From contig ML677374.1 of NCBI GenBank assembly GCA_007922305.1, positions 9,672,094 through 9,736,093 on the forward strand: a stretch of 64,000 bases of DNA. Direction: 5' to 3'. Shown here one piece after another: positions 11,729-24,378 of this stretch; position 1 is the first letter of the stretch, and the number at the start of each line of letters is the position of its first letter. Position numbers and translations under genes: made by a program. Source of the stretch: Dermatemys mawii (lineage: Eukaryota > Chordata > Testudines > Dermatemydidae). The notes under the pieces were generated by a model, which made no database searches, had not been told where the DNA came from, and was given only the letters and a program-made list of their open reading frames with translations.

Positions 11729-12864
11729 TCACATGAGTGGGTTTTCCATTCTTCCCTACCTCTTGTCCCTCCTGAAACCTGACCCACTATCTCCTCCTGT
11801 CCTACTTCTAATACTACAGTACTTTGCAAAAACCACAAAAAGTATCTTGATACATGGCAGAGTTCTATGTCTGCAATTTATTCAGATCATGTAGCAGATG
11901 GCCTGAAATCCCTGATATAATACAATTGAGTGCTAAAAGGAATGGCTCAAATGCTTCCTTTTAATTTGAATAGTTGCTGTGTGATCTGGATACTGCAACA
12001 AGATGAAACTGTCCTTGTGCTAACATGCTCAGTATTACACATTCCCTACTGAACTGGCAACCCCATGACAGCCTGGATCTAATATATTGTACTCATACAA
12101 TGATTCTATCAATATTACTCCTGCCTCTGGCTACAGCAAGACCTTCAATTGCATTTGGTATAATGCTTTATGGCTGGACTCTTTATAGCAAGTTGAAAGT
12201 TCCAAGGCAAGGTTCTCTCTGACCAAGACAAATCCATTTATATCTGGTAGGTTATCTTGGAGATCAGACAGGTTAAAGAAAGGATGAGCAAAGTTTTGAA
12301 TGAGGATGAGCTAGTGTATAGTACTGTACTTGGCCCACCAAGGATACTTGTGCGTACCACCAAAATTCTTCTGGGTAACTTGACAAAATTTCCCTAGTAT
12401 TAAAAACCAAACAATGTGGATTTCATGTTGTTTGGTACTCTAAACAAACAATGACTTAAACATTTGATATTGATCTTGGATCAAAGCTTAGCTTATCAAC
12501 ATTCAAATTCAAATCAAAGTAGCACCATTTTACACTGTCTCTTCACAGATGTATGTGATGACACAAAGAGCAAAACAGTGAAGAATCAGGCTCCTTCTCT
12601 TTATTTACATTAATTTATTCCCAATTGTGTTGTTGACTTTGATTTGACTCCCAAATGATGCCACATCTGCAATGTCACTGGGTGAATTGGGGATGTTGTC
12701 TACCAGAGTTAGGTATACCTAAGGGACTATTTATTGATAGAATTTAGAAGATTAGTTATAAAAGCTGATATCAAATGGATCACAGAATGACATTTGGATT
12801 GCTCCATTTACATCTTCCCTCAATTAGGGCTCTGGTTCTCCTACAATTCTACTCTCCCAGGATG
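11729..12864. other. unassigned non-coding DNA
   Basis: Nothing recognised; AT-rich with short frames lacking motifs. Confidence 0.5.
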
Positions 12865-12928
12865 ATATCCTGGCCCCACAAAAGTCAACGAGAGTTTTGC
12901 CATTGATGTCAGTGGGGCTAAGATTTCA
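12865..12928. mobile_element. short palindromic MITE, ATCCTGGCCCCA family
   Basis: Left arm ATCCTGGCCCCAC and right arm GTGGGGCTAAGATTT are inverted relatives around AGTCAACGAGAG...GATGTCAG. A second copy with the same ends lies at 28384-28444. Each is only 60-65 bp and non-coding. Confidence 0.55.
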
Positions 12929-15011
12929 CCCCAAGTTTTCACACATCTCCATTTTCTTTACTAGAAGAAAATTCCTAAGCCCTACTGCTCCTACATGTGA
13001 ATGTTTGGACGCTAAACAATGCAACATAATCACACCTACTGATACCTGCCACATGGACAAAACATCTGTACTTACACTCTTGCCACAATAATTGTGGGAA
13101 GAAACAAATCTAGACGCAGATGGTAAATGATCCAGTGGCAAGCCATTTAGGAATTACTACCCACTGTAAGAGTAGAGATCCAATACCTACAGGCTACATC
13201 ATTAAAACCAGGTGTCAGGAACAGCTCTCATTTATTGAGAAAACAATATTAGTGGATGCTGCTGAAGAGATGTTGGTGGCAAAGCTAATGAAAACCCTAA
13301 GGTACCCTTAGTACAAGTGCACTCTTCTTCGCTGTTTCAAGACATTTGCAGTGATTCATTGAAGGGAACAGAGATCCAGAGTGGCACTAAATATAGAAAT
13401 AGTCCTGCAGATTTCCCAGGCAGATACTTTAAAATACGGTGAAACTGATGTCTTTTTTTTTTCAGATGCCCAAGTATTGCACTGTATCTTGATGCACCCC
13501 ATCTGGGGGTCTTTTTTGTTTTCCTTTCAAGAAGATGTTTACACCTAATAAAATTCTACGCTTCATTGACAAAAACATTTCAGTCACTATCCTGCATATT
13601 CCTGAGTACAGAAGTTAAACATGAGGAATTTGAAATTGTTTAAAATGCATGCAATATTTGATTTGATTTCCGGTTCTGGCTGTGGGCCATTGAGCTATAC
13701 TAGTGTAACATCAGCTACAGATCAGACCATATGCATGTTGTTTCCACTGGTTATTACTTTGAACCTGTGTTTTGTGCAGTCATACTAACAATAACTGCAT
13801 GAAATGCCAAAGGATCTAAGGCCAGATTTACGAAGGTATTCAGACACTTAAAAATGCAGGTATACTAGAACTTATAAATCCCCCTATAGGCACCTAAGTA
13901 GCTTAGATGTCTAACTCCTACTGCAATGGGATTTAGACATTTTACTTGCTCGGGCATTATTGAGAATTCCACTAGGTACCTATCTTCATCTTTAAGTCTT
14001 AATACCTTTGTAACGTTGGCCCCTGGTGATTGAACAAATCATATACTGTTTTTTTGCAGTGCAAGTCACTAGAAATGTGGCAGATTCAGACATTTCAGTG
14101 GTATTAATTGGTATACATTCCAGTCTCTCTGCCTAGTGCCGAGTGTACCTTTCAAACAGGACAAGTCACTAGGTAGGTAACAGGATTTGTCAACAGAAAA
14201 TTCCTCCTGGTTTTCATATTGCACTTGACAATGGGACATAAACATTGCATTTGGGACCGACTCTTTTGGAGTGTGATGTGAGTCACTGTGACAAGGCATG
14301 CCGCCGCTGGGACTACAAAGTCTTGGCAAGAACAGGGCACTCCTTGTTAACAAGCTTATCTTGTCCCATCCTGTGTTTTGTTAGTGCCCCAACACCAAAG
14401 CTCAGAAAGGGTGGATCAGAGTTCCCCATTCCCTCCTACCTCCCAGCATTAGGGAGCTGTGGCATTCCATAACACACACAAACCCACTACTGGAGGTCAA
14501 CTCATGGATATCTTAGTAATACAATCAAATCCTGTGTTTGCACATGCGAACAAACACCCAGGCAGGCAAACAATCTTTCTTGTTTTCATGCCATTTCCAA
14601 TGCCCACATGCTGGATTAGGGCATTTTATTACAGTTCTTAAAAGGCTGCTTTGCAGAAATTATAGACTTGCAGGTTTAATGTTGCTTATTGGTTCCATAT
14701 CTATTTTGCTTCACCTGCAAGTAAAAATGATGCTCTTTCTAAATGCCAGTGCCATAAACTCAGCCTGAGACCTGAGCTGGCTTCTTTTCTGCTCACATTC
14801 TTTAAACTGAGAGCACTATAGGGCAAAGCACCATCCCTTCTGGAATGTCTGGAAGGTCTTGCACAAAGTCTGCCCAACCATAAGCAAAAAAATAATAGTG
14901 AGAATAGTGCATCAGTACCAGAAATAAATACTGATGTTGATGATACACATAGGATCCTGCTTCTCAATAGTTATTGCCTGTAATGCAAGTAGGAGTAAAA
15001 ACCATATTTAT
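12929..15011. other. unassigned non-coding DNA
   Basis: No gene recognised. Near 13820-13990 there are TAGGCACCTAAGTAG and TCTAACTCC words, a degraded copy of the CCTAA palindromic repeats seen elsewhere. The 60-94 codon frames at 14.0-15.0 kb lack motifs. Confidence 0.5.
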
Positions 15012-15107
15012 GGTCCTGATCCTCTTCTTGTACCACTTTCCCACTAGTGTAATTCCACTGAGTTACTCCTCATTTTCACCAGTATACAAGGGAGGAGAAC
15101 CAGGTCC
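15012..15107. mobile_element. palindromic MITE, GGTCCTGATCCTC family
   Basis: The left end GGTCCTGATCCTCTTCTTGT and right end ACAAGGGAGGAGAACCAGGT are inverted relatives. The centre holds TAATTCCACTGAGTTACTCC, the sequence shared by the repeats at 29.4 and 50.6 kb. Confidence 0.45.
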
Positions 15108-15727
15108 ACTATTGCTGAAGTAAGGCCCTTGGATACGTACAGGGGACAGACTTGATGAGTATGAAAGTTCTGTTTTTACCCAGCCATTTTTCTGAACATA
15201 ACAGCACTACAGAAAGTTACTTCCACTTGAAGTCACCTGAAGTTTTGCCACTGTATTTAGTGGAGGCAGCAGCAAGTAAATAAAATCCCCATGTAGAATC
15301 TTCTGATGATATTTTCAGGCACATAAGTAGTAGTTCATGGACCCTTCTACATCTGTTAAAGTACAAGCATCAACCTGAAGTAATATGTGAAAGAAGATAT
15401 AGAGTAAACGTGTCTCTTGCTGCCTTCCCAGTCCTCTTTCATGCAGAGAAGCAGACTCATGGACATTCTCACAGCAGACTTTTGTGCAGTTTTTTTTTTT
15501 TTCACAAACTAACCTACAGAATGTACCGGGAACTCTATGAGAAGATTTATTCCAAGATACTTATAGTGTGCTGTTGAGTAACCACCAGATTTCCAGTGAT
15601 ACTCCTAAATGTACCAAGGCTTTGCTCCTGACTTAGGTTACTAGGCCTAAAATGATTCGCTGACTCTGACATCATTCCTTTTTGAGGCAGTACTTCTGGA
15701 AATACATTCTGAGAAGTGGGGAGAAAG

Positions 15728-15852
15728 TAGGGTGACCAGATGTCCCATTTTTAAAGGGATAGTTCCTGTGTTTTGGGACTTTTTCTTATATAGGTGCCTA
15801 TTACCCCCCACTCCCTGTCCTGTTTTTTCACAGTTGCACTCTGATCACTTTA
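15728..15852. mobile_element. small MITE with GGGTGACCAGATGTCC end
   Basis: About 125 bp. Left end TAGGGTGACCAGATGTCCC; right end CTGATCACTTTA, a decayed inverted partner. It shares CTTTTTCTTATATAGG and CCTATTAC with a second copy at 44568-44695, which confirms a dispersed family. TA at both edges would fit a mariner-like insertion, but the right edge is too decayed to be sure. Confidence 0.65.
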
Positions 15853-18800
15853 GGAGAAAGCCAGCTCCTTTGATCTCAGTGGGGAATGTGTGTGGTTAGC
15901 CCCTCTCTAGATCACTGGTATGGTGTGAGTGTCCAGCTGAAGTGGAATTTTCAGGACCACAGAAAAAAATTATCTCCCACCTTGATGAAGGCAGATGGAA
16001 AGAAGAAAAACATTGGCAAAGGAAACCAAGGAGAAGAATGAAAGTAGAGCAAATGGCAACAAGAAAATGAAAATTGCCACTAAGTTCTTGGGTATGGAAG
16101 AAACCTCCTGCCTTAGCTGTGCTATCTATGGCTCTTCATTCATGTCTGAGAGGATGCTGAAACTTGTTCTCTCACAGCGTTGCACGGACAAATGGCTTTC
16201 CCCTAGCTCTGCTTGAGCTCTTCCATGTTTTGTTTGGAGCCATTGTCACATATCAGCACGAACCATCATTATGAGCCTACCCAATCTCTCCTGCAATGAC
16301 ATAAAAATCTACCCTCGAAATTAACCCCAAAGGATCAACTCCAGAACTGGGGAGCATTCCTTGACTCTGGGCTGCCCTATCCTCTACCCACTGTTTGCAG
16401 AGATAATTTTAAAAGGCTTTCTTCCCTTTGAATTTTCAAAAAAGAGTCTATATCAAACAAAAGGACAGAGCGGTAACGTCTCTTCACAACTAGTGTCAGA
16501 GTCTGCGGTAGAAAGAGGAGTAAGAATGACATCAAACATGGAAAAGGGAGCTTTCTTACTTTCTCAGGAGAGCAACATCAGAGAGTCGAGTCGTAGCAAT
16601 TTTTGTGCGCCTAAGAAAAATATAAAACACTGCAGGGGACACAAAATGAGAACATCAGAAAAAGTTCAAGCAATTCTTCCTTGTGCCAAACATCATGGTC
16701 AAGACTCTAACCTAACACATTTAGTTGTGCTTTAGTCTCTGACTGGTTCCATTGGCTTCATTGAGAACACCCATGGAGTAATGTACTATGCCACATGAGT
16801 AAGAAGAGTATGACAATCTGGCCCCAAGAGTTTAGATGGGCTTTTTTCTTCCAAACTTTTCAGGTTTTCCATCCATACTTTTAAGCTGGATGTTATGTTA
16901 TCCATACTTTGTATGGATGTTATGTATATTTCCCAAATTCTATCCCTTGTTGGCTTTTCTCATCATCAATGACCCTGCTAAAACATACAGAATCTTATTC
17001 TACATTGGCTTTTTGGCCAACAGTTAAGATTTACCTTACAGCTGATGACATAAATTGATGACAAATGTATTCCCCATTATTTCCAGTCTGAAAATTAGAA
17101 GTTTTTCTACTATAAGCTCTTTCTCAGCTTCCCAAGACACTATCAAGTCCCAAGACCCAAGTCCATGCACTGATGAAAGGCAAACCTGACGGCTATAAAT
17201 CTGTTAAGAATTAACATGTTAATAATTTTTCCAAAGTAATTGAATCTAACATTACAATCAATGGCACTGATTGTCTTTGTGATAGGAAATTGCAACAGGA
17301 CAATTAAAATCACTTCTACAAACCCAAATCCTTCGTTATTAATTAAGGTAAAGATTAGCTGTCAGGCACATTTACTATCAGCAAGTTACAGATTTAGCAG
17401 ATAATGGTCCAATATACATTACCTCACTTCTGAATTGGGATATTGAGCAGACATGTTGATCTGAAACCTTTTGATGCAAAATACAATGGAAACCTGATTT
17501 TTAGACATTGTGAAAACACGTTGCTCCAATATTAGATATCAGAGTACCCTCCAATACCAAGAAAAAGAGTAAAAGGTGCACATGGGTTTACAAATCCACT
17601 CTGTTACATCGTCTTGCAAAAATGCTAATTCATTAGAAAACAGATCATCCAACATGTGATTTTGTTTCCTGGCCAAAGTCATGTTGTCAGAGTTTATGTT
17701 TTTTAAGAGAAACCTGAGGGGAAGAAATTAGCAGTTATTGCAAACAAAACCACTTCCAGCTCTTTGGTCACGTCTCTATCTGTCACGGGTAGTTTCATAT
17801 CTATTGAATGCACTCACTGAGAGTGGTAGTGTAAAGAAGCAGGAGACTTATTTGGAATGCATATCCCATTACTCACAAAAAAGCTGACTGCCACATCAGA
17901 AACTCTTTCGGTAAATAACCTTTCTGGGTCAGCCCTTAACATTGCACTTTGGTTAATTATATCAGTGGGAGAATATTAATAGTGATTCTCACTTCATAAC
18001 TATTCATTTCAGACTAAGAGCTTTCACTTCACCAATTCATCCAGCTGCCAGCCTTGAACTTGCTATTTGTCTTAGTCTGAGGGCATTATAGAAGTTTAAC
18101 AAGTTAAAGGCCCAGCCCTCGTTATCCGTTTCACAGTAAAGCACAACTTGCTTAGTGCTTAGTCAACGAAATCTATTCCTGTTAATGACATTCCCTACAG
18201 TTAGATACTCTTTAGGTAAAGAAAATTGAAATCAGTGATACACAATGTTGCAGGATACCTAAACAGAGTTTCCATTTTAAAAGACAACAGACTAGGAATT
18301 AAAATCTTTCTTGTAGGCTATTGACCTGATTCTCTACTGGTCTGTGCCAAAATGCAACCATTCTGATTAAGGGCTTTTATATATTCACTTTGTGCCCGTG
18401 CAAGTTGCATCCCAAGATGAATGGCGGTGGTGATTCAGGTCCTGTATACTGAAGTAAGGGACTTATACTCTACCAAATCATGGAAGTTCGGACTCAGACA
18501 TCATGAAAACTGAGCAAGGAAGGAAAACTAGATTAAACCTATTAGAGAAATGGCAAGTGTTTTAGGTTAGGGTTATTAAATCCTTAAATGAGTCATGCAT
18601 GAGGCAGCTATCCAGATTCCTTGTAGTGGCTGGGCCAATGTACACTATACATATACCTCAGTGATGATCATGCTGTTAAAGCTTAGCTATGAGTTAAAAA
18701 GACAGCAAATTAACAGATGTTGTATTTGGAGATGGTAACAAGCTACGGAGTTTGGATCCCATTCTGAATAGCCCCAATATTCAGGCATATTTCATGAGAC

Positions 18801-18994
18801 CTATCTCAGATAACAAATGCTCAGTCTTGCAAACACTCACTTAAGTAGCCCCATTGACTTTCGTGGGACCAATCACAGGACTGACGAACACCCATGTGAA
18901 AAAAGGCTGGAGGGATTGGTCCTATTATACAATGTTATTGCACATAATACTCTAGCAATTTGAGGTCCCAACCAAGCTGAAGATCCCATGGAGC
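15853..18994. other. unassigned non-coding DNA
   Basis: No gene or repeat recognised. The largest frame, 124 codons at 16361-16735, has no domain, no flanking splice context I can trust and no biased composition. Around 16890-16930 a short ATCCATAC/GGATGTTATGT stretch is locally repeated. Confidence 0.5.
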
Positions 18995-19180
18995 AAACGA
19001 TAGTTGCTTGGGAATTTTTTGACAAAATGTTTTTTTTGCAGAAAATGCCAATTCACCAAAACCAAAACTTTTTGCTGGAACATACCCATAAATGTTCTCT
19101 CTCATAAAAAACTGCAAAAGGTCCTGAGTTCGAACTGGACATTTTTTTACATCTTCAGTATTTTCACAGGCTGGGAAAAT
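18995..19180. repeat. AT-rich dispersed repeat, second copy
   Basis: Words TTGACAAAATGTTTT, CAGAAAATGCCAATTCACC and AACCAAAACTTTTTGCTGG resemble the repeat at 6880-7250. Opposite frames of 107 and 70 codons cross it; neither has a motif. Confidence 0.4.
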
Positions 19181-19262
19181 CATTTCGTGCCTACCTCTAT
19201 TGAAAAAACAGAATAAGAGACATTCCCTGCCCTGAAGACCTACACAAGATAGAGACAAAGGG

Positions 19263-19396
19263 TGGGGAAACAGGTGCTCAGAAAAATAAAATGTGTTGCC
19301 TTAGGTCATTCACAGACCAGTACCAGAGCTGGAACTAGAACTCAGGTTTGCCATCTCTCACTCCCCTGTGTTATCCACTACACCTCACTGCTTCTC
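19263..19396 (-). mobile_element. MIR-like CORE-SINE
   Basis: Reads, in antisense, the usual MIR core: GGTCATTCACAGACCAGTAC, then GAACTAGAACTCAGGTTTG and TTATCCACTACACC. Old and diverged; edges uncertain. Confidence 0.6.
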
Positions 19397-20694
19397 ATGT
19401 AGTACGTAGGGAGAGAGTAATAGATACATATTTCATGCTTTCAAAAGAAACTTGCATAATAGACTTAAGCTTAGAGTCCCGGCAAGGTCTGAATTATTAT
19501 CCCGCAGTGGCCATCTAAACCTCATAATGGTACACACTAGGCACTATGTAATGATAATACTCACATTGCAGAGGCTTCTTCTGACAATAAAAAGGACATA
19601 ATGTTCAAATTAGTAGTTATGAGCCAGTTATTATTCACTCAGATCATTAGGAATTTTAATCTGAGAAGTGAAATGGGTAAGCAGCTACTCTCTCTAACAG
19701 TCTTTTAGTCAGTATGTAGGATTTATTACTCTTCCTGGCATGTCTAAGGCATGTAACATATTGGGGCAAGTATGTGCTACTTGGAACATATAACAACATA
19801 AAGTATCTCTCTTTGAAAGACCAGTTTGTAAAACAAAATGCAGTTGCAAAAAGCATTTCTTTTTCACATCTGACCTATGACCTTGCAGGGTAGTAAGGAT
19901 GATGTCACATTTGCATTGAGGGGCAATTTCAATATCCATTTAAGAGAACAAATACCACTGGCTTTCAATGGGACTTATGCTTCTAAATACCTTAGGCTGT
20001 TTTGAAAATCCCACTCCAGGGATACTTTGCTCCTGATGTAACCACTAAAATACAAACATTCACAGCCCCTACTGATGTCAGTGGGAGATGTAGATGCTTT
20101 GTGCATATTAGGACCAGGCTCTTGGGTACCTGCAGCTAGTAGCTAAGGTGATGAAGGCTGAAGCTTATGGTTTGCTGAAGTCAGTGGGAGTCCGCTGACT
20201 TCAATGGGCTTTCGACAGGGAACTGTCAACAACAGGAACTGACTTTAAAGAGGTGGTGGGATTCTCAATGAAGGGTGCTCGAATGCACTTATCCTCCCTT
20301 CTTACCAGCAACCAAACCCCCACAGAGATCCTTACATTTTTGCTTGGTCGGCAATCGGATGAAAGCCAGCCCATGTCCAGATTTTGGTCTTACAGATGCT
20401 GATTTAGTGGCTTGTAGAGGAGACATATATCTTGTAAGCCTCTGCCTTCACAAACATGAATGAGGGATGGGAGGATGAATGGACAGAACTATCTGAGAAG
20501 AGAAACCAGTGAAACTTAACCATTGCAAGCCTAACAGTCATATAAAAGTAGCGGCAAATATTAGTGGTCTGAAATAAATTACATCCTTGTATATGATCAC
20601 TAGTAGCAACCCACAAAGACCAGCAACTATCCCTTTGGAGTGGAGAGTGAGGAATAAATGGTGCCATTTATATAAAGTAAGGCACCATCCGGCC

Positions 20695-20785
20695 TCTTGT
20701 AAGCTGCTTGAAGTCACTCAGCCGGGCAATGAATAAGTTGAGAACAAAACCCAGGATTCCTGACTCCCAGACTCTTGCTCAAATC
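20695..20785 (-). mobile_element. MIR-like CORE-SINE fragment
   Basis: Antisense core words GAAGTCACTCAGCCGGGCAA and AACCCAGGATTCCTGACTCC. It is followed directly by an L2-like tail in the opposite sense, so two old copies lie back to back. Confidence 0.55.
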
Positions 20786-20883
20786 ACATCTTTTTGTTCT
20801 ATGTTTGTAAAGCACCTAGGACAATGGAGTCCTAGTCCATGACTAGGGCTGGTACGTGATATAGTAATACAAATAATACTACT
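20786..20883 (+). mobile_element. L2/CORE-SINE tail
   Basis: TTTTTGTTCTATGTTTGTAA, then AGCACCTAGGACAATGGAGT and CATGACTAGGGCT, ending in AATACAAATAATACT. This is a widespread reptile SINE/LINE 3' end; related tails are at 59.8 kb (sense) and 43.0 and 44.0 kb (antisense). Confidence 0.6.
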
Positions 20884-21697
20884 AGAGTCATACTGGGGTA
20901 AATATATTTGCTGATTCACACAGCTAGCACAAGCACAGCCTGAAAGTGTTAATCCTGTTAGTGCCTCCAAAGAAAAAGTGCATAAATTTAGAATAATTGG
21001 AAAAACCATTAAATCTTCTTTTGCATTTGGAATCAACAACATAATTTGTATTGTCCTAGTACAAGTCAGCCAGGCGCTTTGCAGGCAGCTAGCTAACATT
21101 TAACAAATAACCAACATTTAGATATTGGCTATTTTATAGACAGCAAATAAGACCAACTTGTAACTGTATTACTAGGTACATCTTCATTCAAACAAAACTC
21201 ATTCCAAAACAGCAATTATTTAATCAGATAAATTGGGAGCATTGGCTTAATATACTTCCTGAACTACTCACAGGGAAAAAATTAGAGAACTGTTCAAAAG
21301 ATAGATTCTGAAACTCCTTTTGTAAAGGTTAAGGGTAATTATTGTAACTTCTGCTTCTGCATCAGGGAAATAAAGCTGTTTATGAAGCTATATGACCTAC
21401 TGTTCCATTTGTCCTAATTTATAGCTGCTTAGGAAATACTGTCCATGTGAAAGGTTCATTTTCTAGATTCTTCAACCCAAAACATCTTGGTTTTAAATTT
21501 TCCCTAAAAATGTTATAGAAATATGATTCACACTGGACTGAAATTCTCTTATGTGACATTTCATTAAAATCCGTGCATTGAGAGAGAGGGGGCACATCTC
21601 TGGAACAGTGTATGACAATTTGGGCACAAGATTATCATTAATGCTATTCAGAGTTGTACACCTAAGACTCCATGAATTGGGCTGAATTTTTACCTTA

Positions 21698-21700
<3 letters not shown>
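20884..21700. other. unassigned non-coding DNA
   Basis: AT-rich; nothing recognised. Confidence 0.5.

Positions 21701-21701
<1 letters not shown>

Positions 21702-21751
<50 letters not shown>
21702..21751 (+). repeat. (GA)25 microsatellite
   Basis: Uninterrupted GA dinucleotide run. On the minus strand it produces the serine-leucine stretch of a spurious 98-codon frame. Confidence 0.95.
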
Positions 21752-21755
<4 letters not shown>

Positions 21756-21856
21756 AAATGCCCTGCACCTTTTCTAGGAGATAATGCAATGTTCTGAGTT
21801 AATATATGAAACTGCTTATTGCCTATAGCAGATTATGTGCATGTAACATATGATTT

Positions 21857-21888
<32 letters not shown>

Positions 21889-21896
21889 CCCCCCCC
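21857..21896 (+). repeat. compound CT-CA-C microsatellite
   Basis: About 20 bp of (CT)n run straight into (CA)n and then nine C. It lies about 100 bp from the (GA) tract, with opposite purine/pyrimidine strand bias. Confidence 0.9.
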
Positions 21897-24226
21897 ATTA
21901 CTCCAACTCACCCCATTCTCTGAAAATGAAAAGGAATAATAAATCTTTAGTTTTCAGGTATGGAAGAGACTGCAATCAAATCACGGGCTGCTTGCAAACT
22001 CCCTCTCCTCCCCACCCTTCAGGCTGTATTGCTGATCAAGATTAATGACTCACCATATTCTTTCTAATGACTGTCTATTCCATAACTGACATTTTGTTAA
22101 ATTACAGCAACTGACATATCCTCAGGGACAGTGTAATGATCAATTAAATTTGTAAGCTTTGGTTTCTCATCCTAGAGAGACTGGCAGAGGAAGTACATGA
22201 AGAAAACAAGGAACACAAACAGAAGTTAAAAACAATAGTCTCAGTGTATTTTATCCTGGGGAAAGGTACAATCTCTAGATGTACCATTCAAAATGATCAG
22301 TTGGTTATCTTTAGAGGGATTTGTGACACCAACTCACCTGTCTCTCAAGTTTATAACTCCAAAGCATGTTTAAGAGGGACTTACTCAAGAAGTGATAGCT
22401 CCAAAATGTATATTTTGTTTTTAAAAACTCAGAATTTCACAAAATTTCAGAGGTTAATGAAAATAATTGTTTGGAAACAGGTACTACTGCGACAAGCTCT
22501 AGGAAGGAAAATAATGGTGTTCAAGAGTGAAAGGAACACCAAATACCAGTTTAGTCCAGGGAGCGAGGAAAACTATTGTCCGATGATATTCTAGGACCAG
22601 ATATCGATATCTATACTGAGGGTGAATAATTATTTACTCAAAGGACTGTTATGGTTAAGTATAGTTATCAGTACATGACCCTTATAAGACAGAATGTTGT
22701 TACTCATATTGTCATCCGACCAGGAATCTGGGGTTAAACTCCCAAGGTTAGAAAAAAATACCATCATTAATGGTCCATCACTCAGGGTATGTAAAATTAT
22801 ACACATGAACAATACCATTAAAATTTCCATGTCACTTATATAATACATGCTAACTAGTTCTGTGGTCTGTAATTGTTACATTGAAGGCCACATGATTTAG
22901 CTACTGTTAATAAACTTGATGATAACCACAGTGTTTTCACAAGTATAAAATGTGCTTCATAAACAATGGTTCTACCTAAGCCACTCACTCTCCTGATGAA
23001 TTCCATGTCCCACCTTATGGCTCTGATCCTTCTTCTCTGTGTTCTTTGCACTACACTGTGTAATTGGTTTCCTAGAAGATCTCACAATGAGCTATGTTAC
23101 CATGAGCCATTGCCACAATGAGTAAACACTGTTACCTACAATAACAGCATTGATCCTTTCTACATAATGACACTTCCGAAAGATCAGGCAAGGGTTGAAT
23201 TCTTTGACCACCCTCCCTCTATGCGAATGGATCACTATCCTACTTGTCTGTGCAAGTGGTTGATTTCATTTACCATATTGCAAAAAAGAAAAAAACCCTG
23301 CTCATTATGTATATGGATTGAAAGAGAAACAACTTATGAAATAATCTCTCACAAAGTTGAGGTTTCTAATTTTGAGCTCCTGCATAACAGGACTGCTACT
23401 GTGAGATATACAGGAGCCTGGCATAGACTGAAGCCTGCTGCTGCAGATCCTGCTGCGTCAAATGTTCTACAAGAACATGCTCCTGCAGTGAAAGCAGCTC
23501 ATCTGGCATGCATGCATGACTGAACTTCCAGAATGATGATGATTTTATTGTGTGTGTGTGTCTAGCTAGCCACATGGTAGCTATGAGGTCCTGATTCATG
23601 GACCCAGGAGTGTCATAAAAATAAAGCATCTCGAGCCATCTGATTTAACTTGCCAGTCAATCGTGCTTTGAACCAGCGGTTTCATTTCCAGTACACTTCT
23701 CTAACCAAGATAATACTTTGCCATACCAAATGCAGCTTGGGAAACTTTGGATACAACAAATAAATGGAGTGGGAAAGAAAATGCAAAGAACTAGAGTTGT
23801 TTGGGGGAAAAATCTTGAAAATTTTCCTCTACACACTTCCCTGCCTCCCTAAGAAATCAAAATCTGAAATGTCAACACATTGGAAAAAGCTGGTTGAAAC
23901 CCAGGGGAAAAGATACTTGACTGAATTATTTTCAACATTATTATGACAGTCTGACAAATGGTCAGATCTGAAATAAAAAAATCAAACCATCTCTAGAAAT
24001 AATCCTGTTTAGCCCAAGTACCATCAGCACACCCACTAGGCATTGTAATGATGGGTAGGCTTCAGGACAGACATGAGCTTTAAAGAAGTATTGGAAAGAG
24101 GACAGTGTTTCTCCCTACTCTGTACAAAAGGAAGGTCAATATTGTGTCTGCCAGTTGGTTACCTCACTCTAGAAAGGGCTTTTCTACACACAAAAGTTGT
24201 GCCAGTTTCACTATAGTGGTCTAGAA
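21897..24226. other. unassigned non-coding DNA
   Basis: No gene recognised. The frames at 22244-22594 (116 codons) and 23167-23523 (118 codons) have no motif and end at random. Confidence 0.5.
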
Positions 24227-24300
24227 CAGGGATTGGCAACCTTTGGTCCGCAGCCCACCAGGGTGAGTCCCCTGATGGACCAGGCCAGTTGAATGCTTTT
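24227..24300 (+). mobile_element. hAT-type element, left end only
   Basis: CAGGGATTGGCAACCTTTGG at 24227 is a hAT-like terminal repeat found on reptile elements. No inverted partner (GGTTGCCAA...CTG) is found in the next few hundred bases, so only the left end remains or the right end was lost at the adjoining (AT) tract. Confidence 0.6.
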
Positions 24301-24356
24301 AAAGAGCTGCTGAATTCCATCCTAGAGATGAATGCAGTTCAGTGGTGAGCAAAGCC

Positions 24357-24378
24357 ATATATATATATATATATATAT
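24357..24378 (+). repeat. (AT)11 microsatellite
   Basis: Uninterrupted AT dinucleotide run, close to the broken hAT end. Confidence 0.9.

Noticed and set aside
16361..16735. 124-codon frame
   Set aside because: No domain, signal peptide or membrane segment; no convincing splice or promoter context; length is within chance expectation for 64 kb.
21493..21789. 98-codon minus-strand frame with a Ser-Leu repeat
   Set aside because: The repeat is the translation of the (GA)25 microsatellite.
22244..22594. 116-codon frame
   Set aside because: AT-rich, no motif, no related frame elsewhere.
23167..23523. 118-codon frame
   Set aside because: No motif; ends in low-information alanine-rich sequence.
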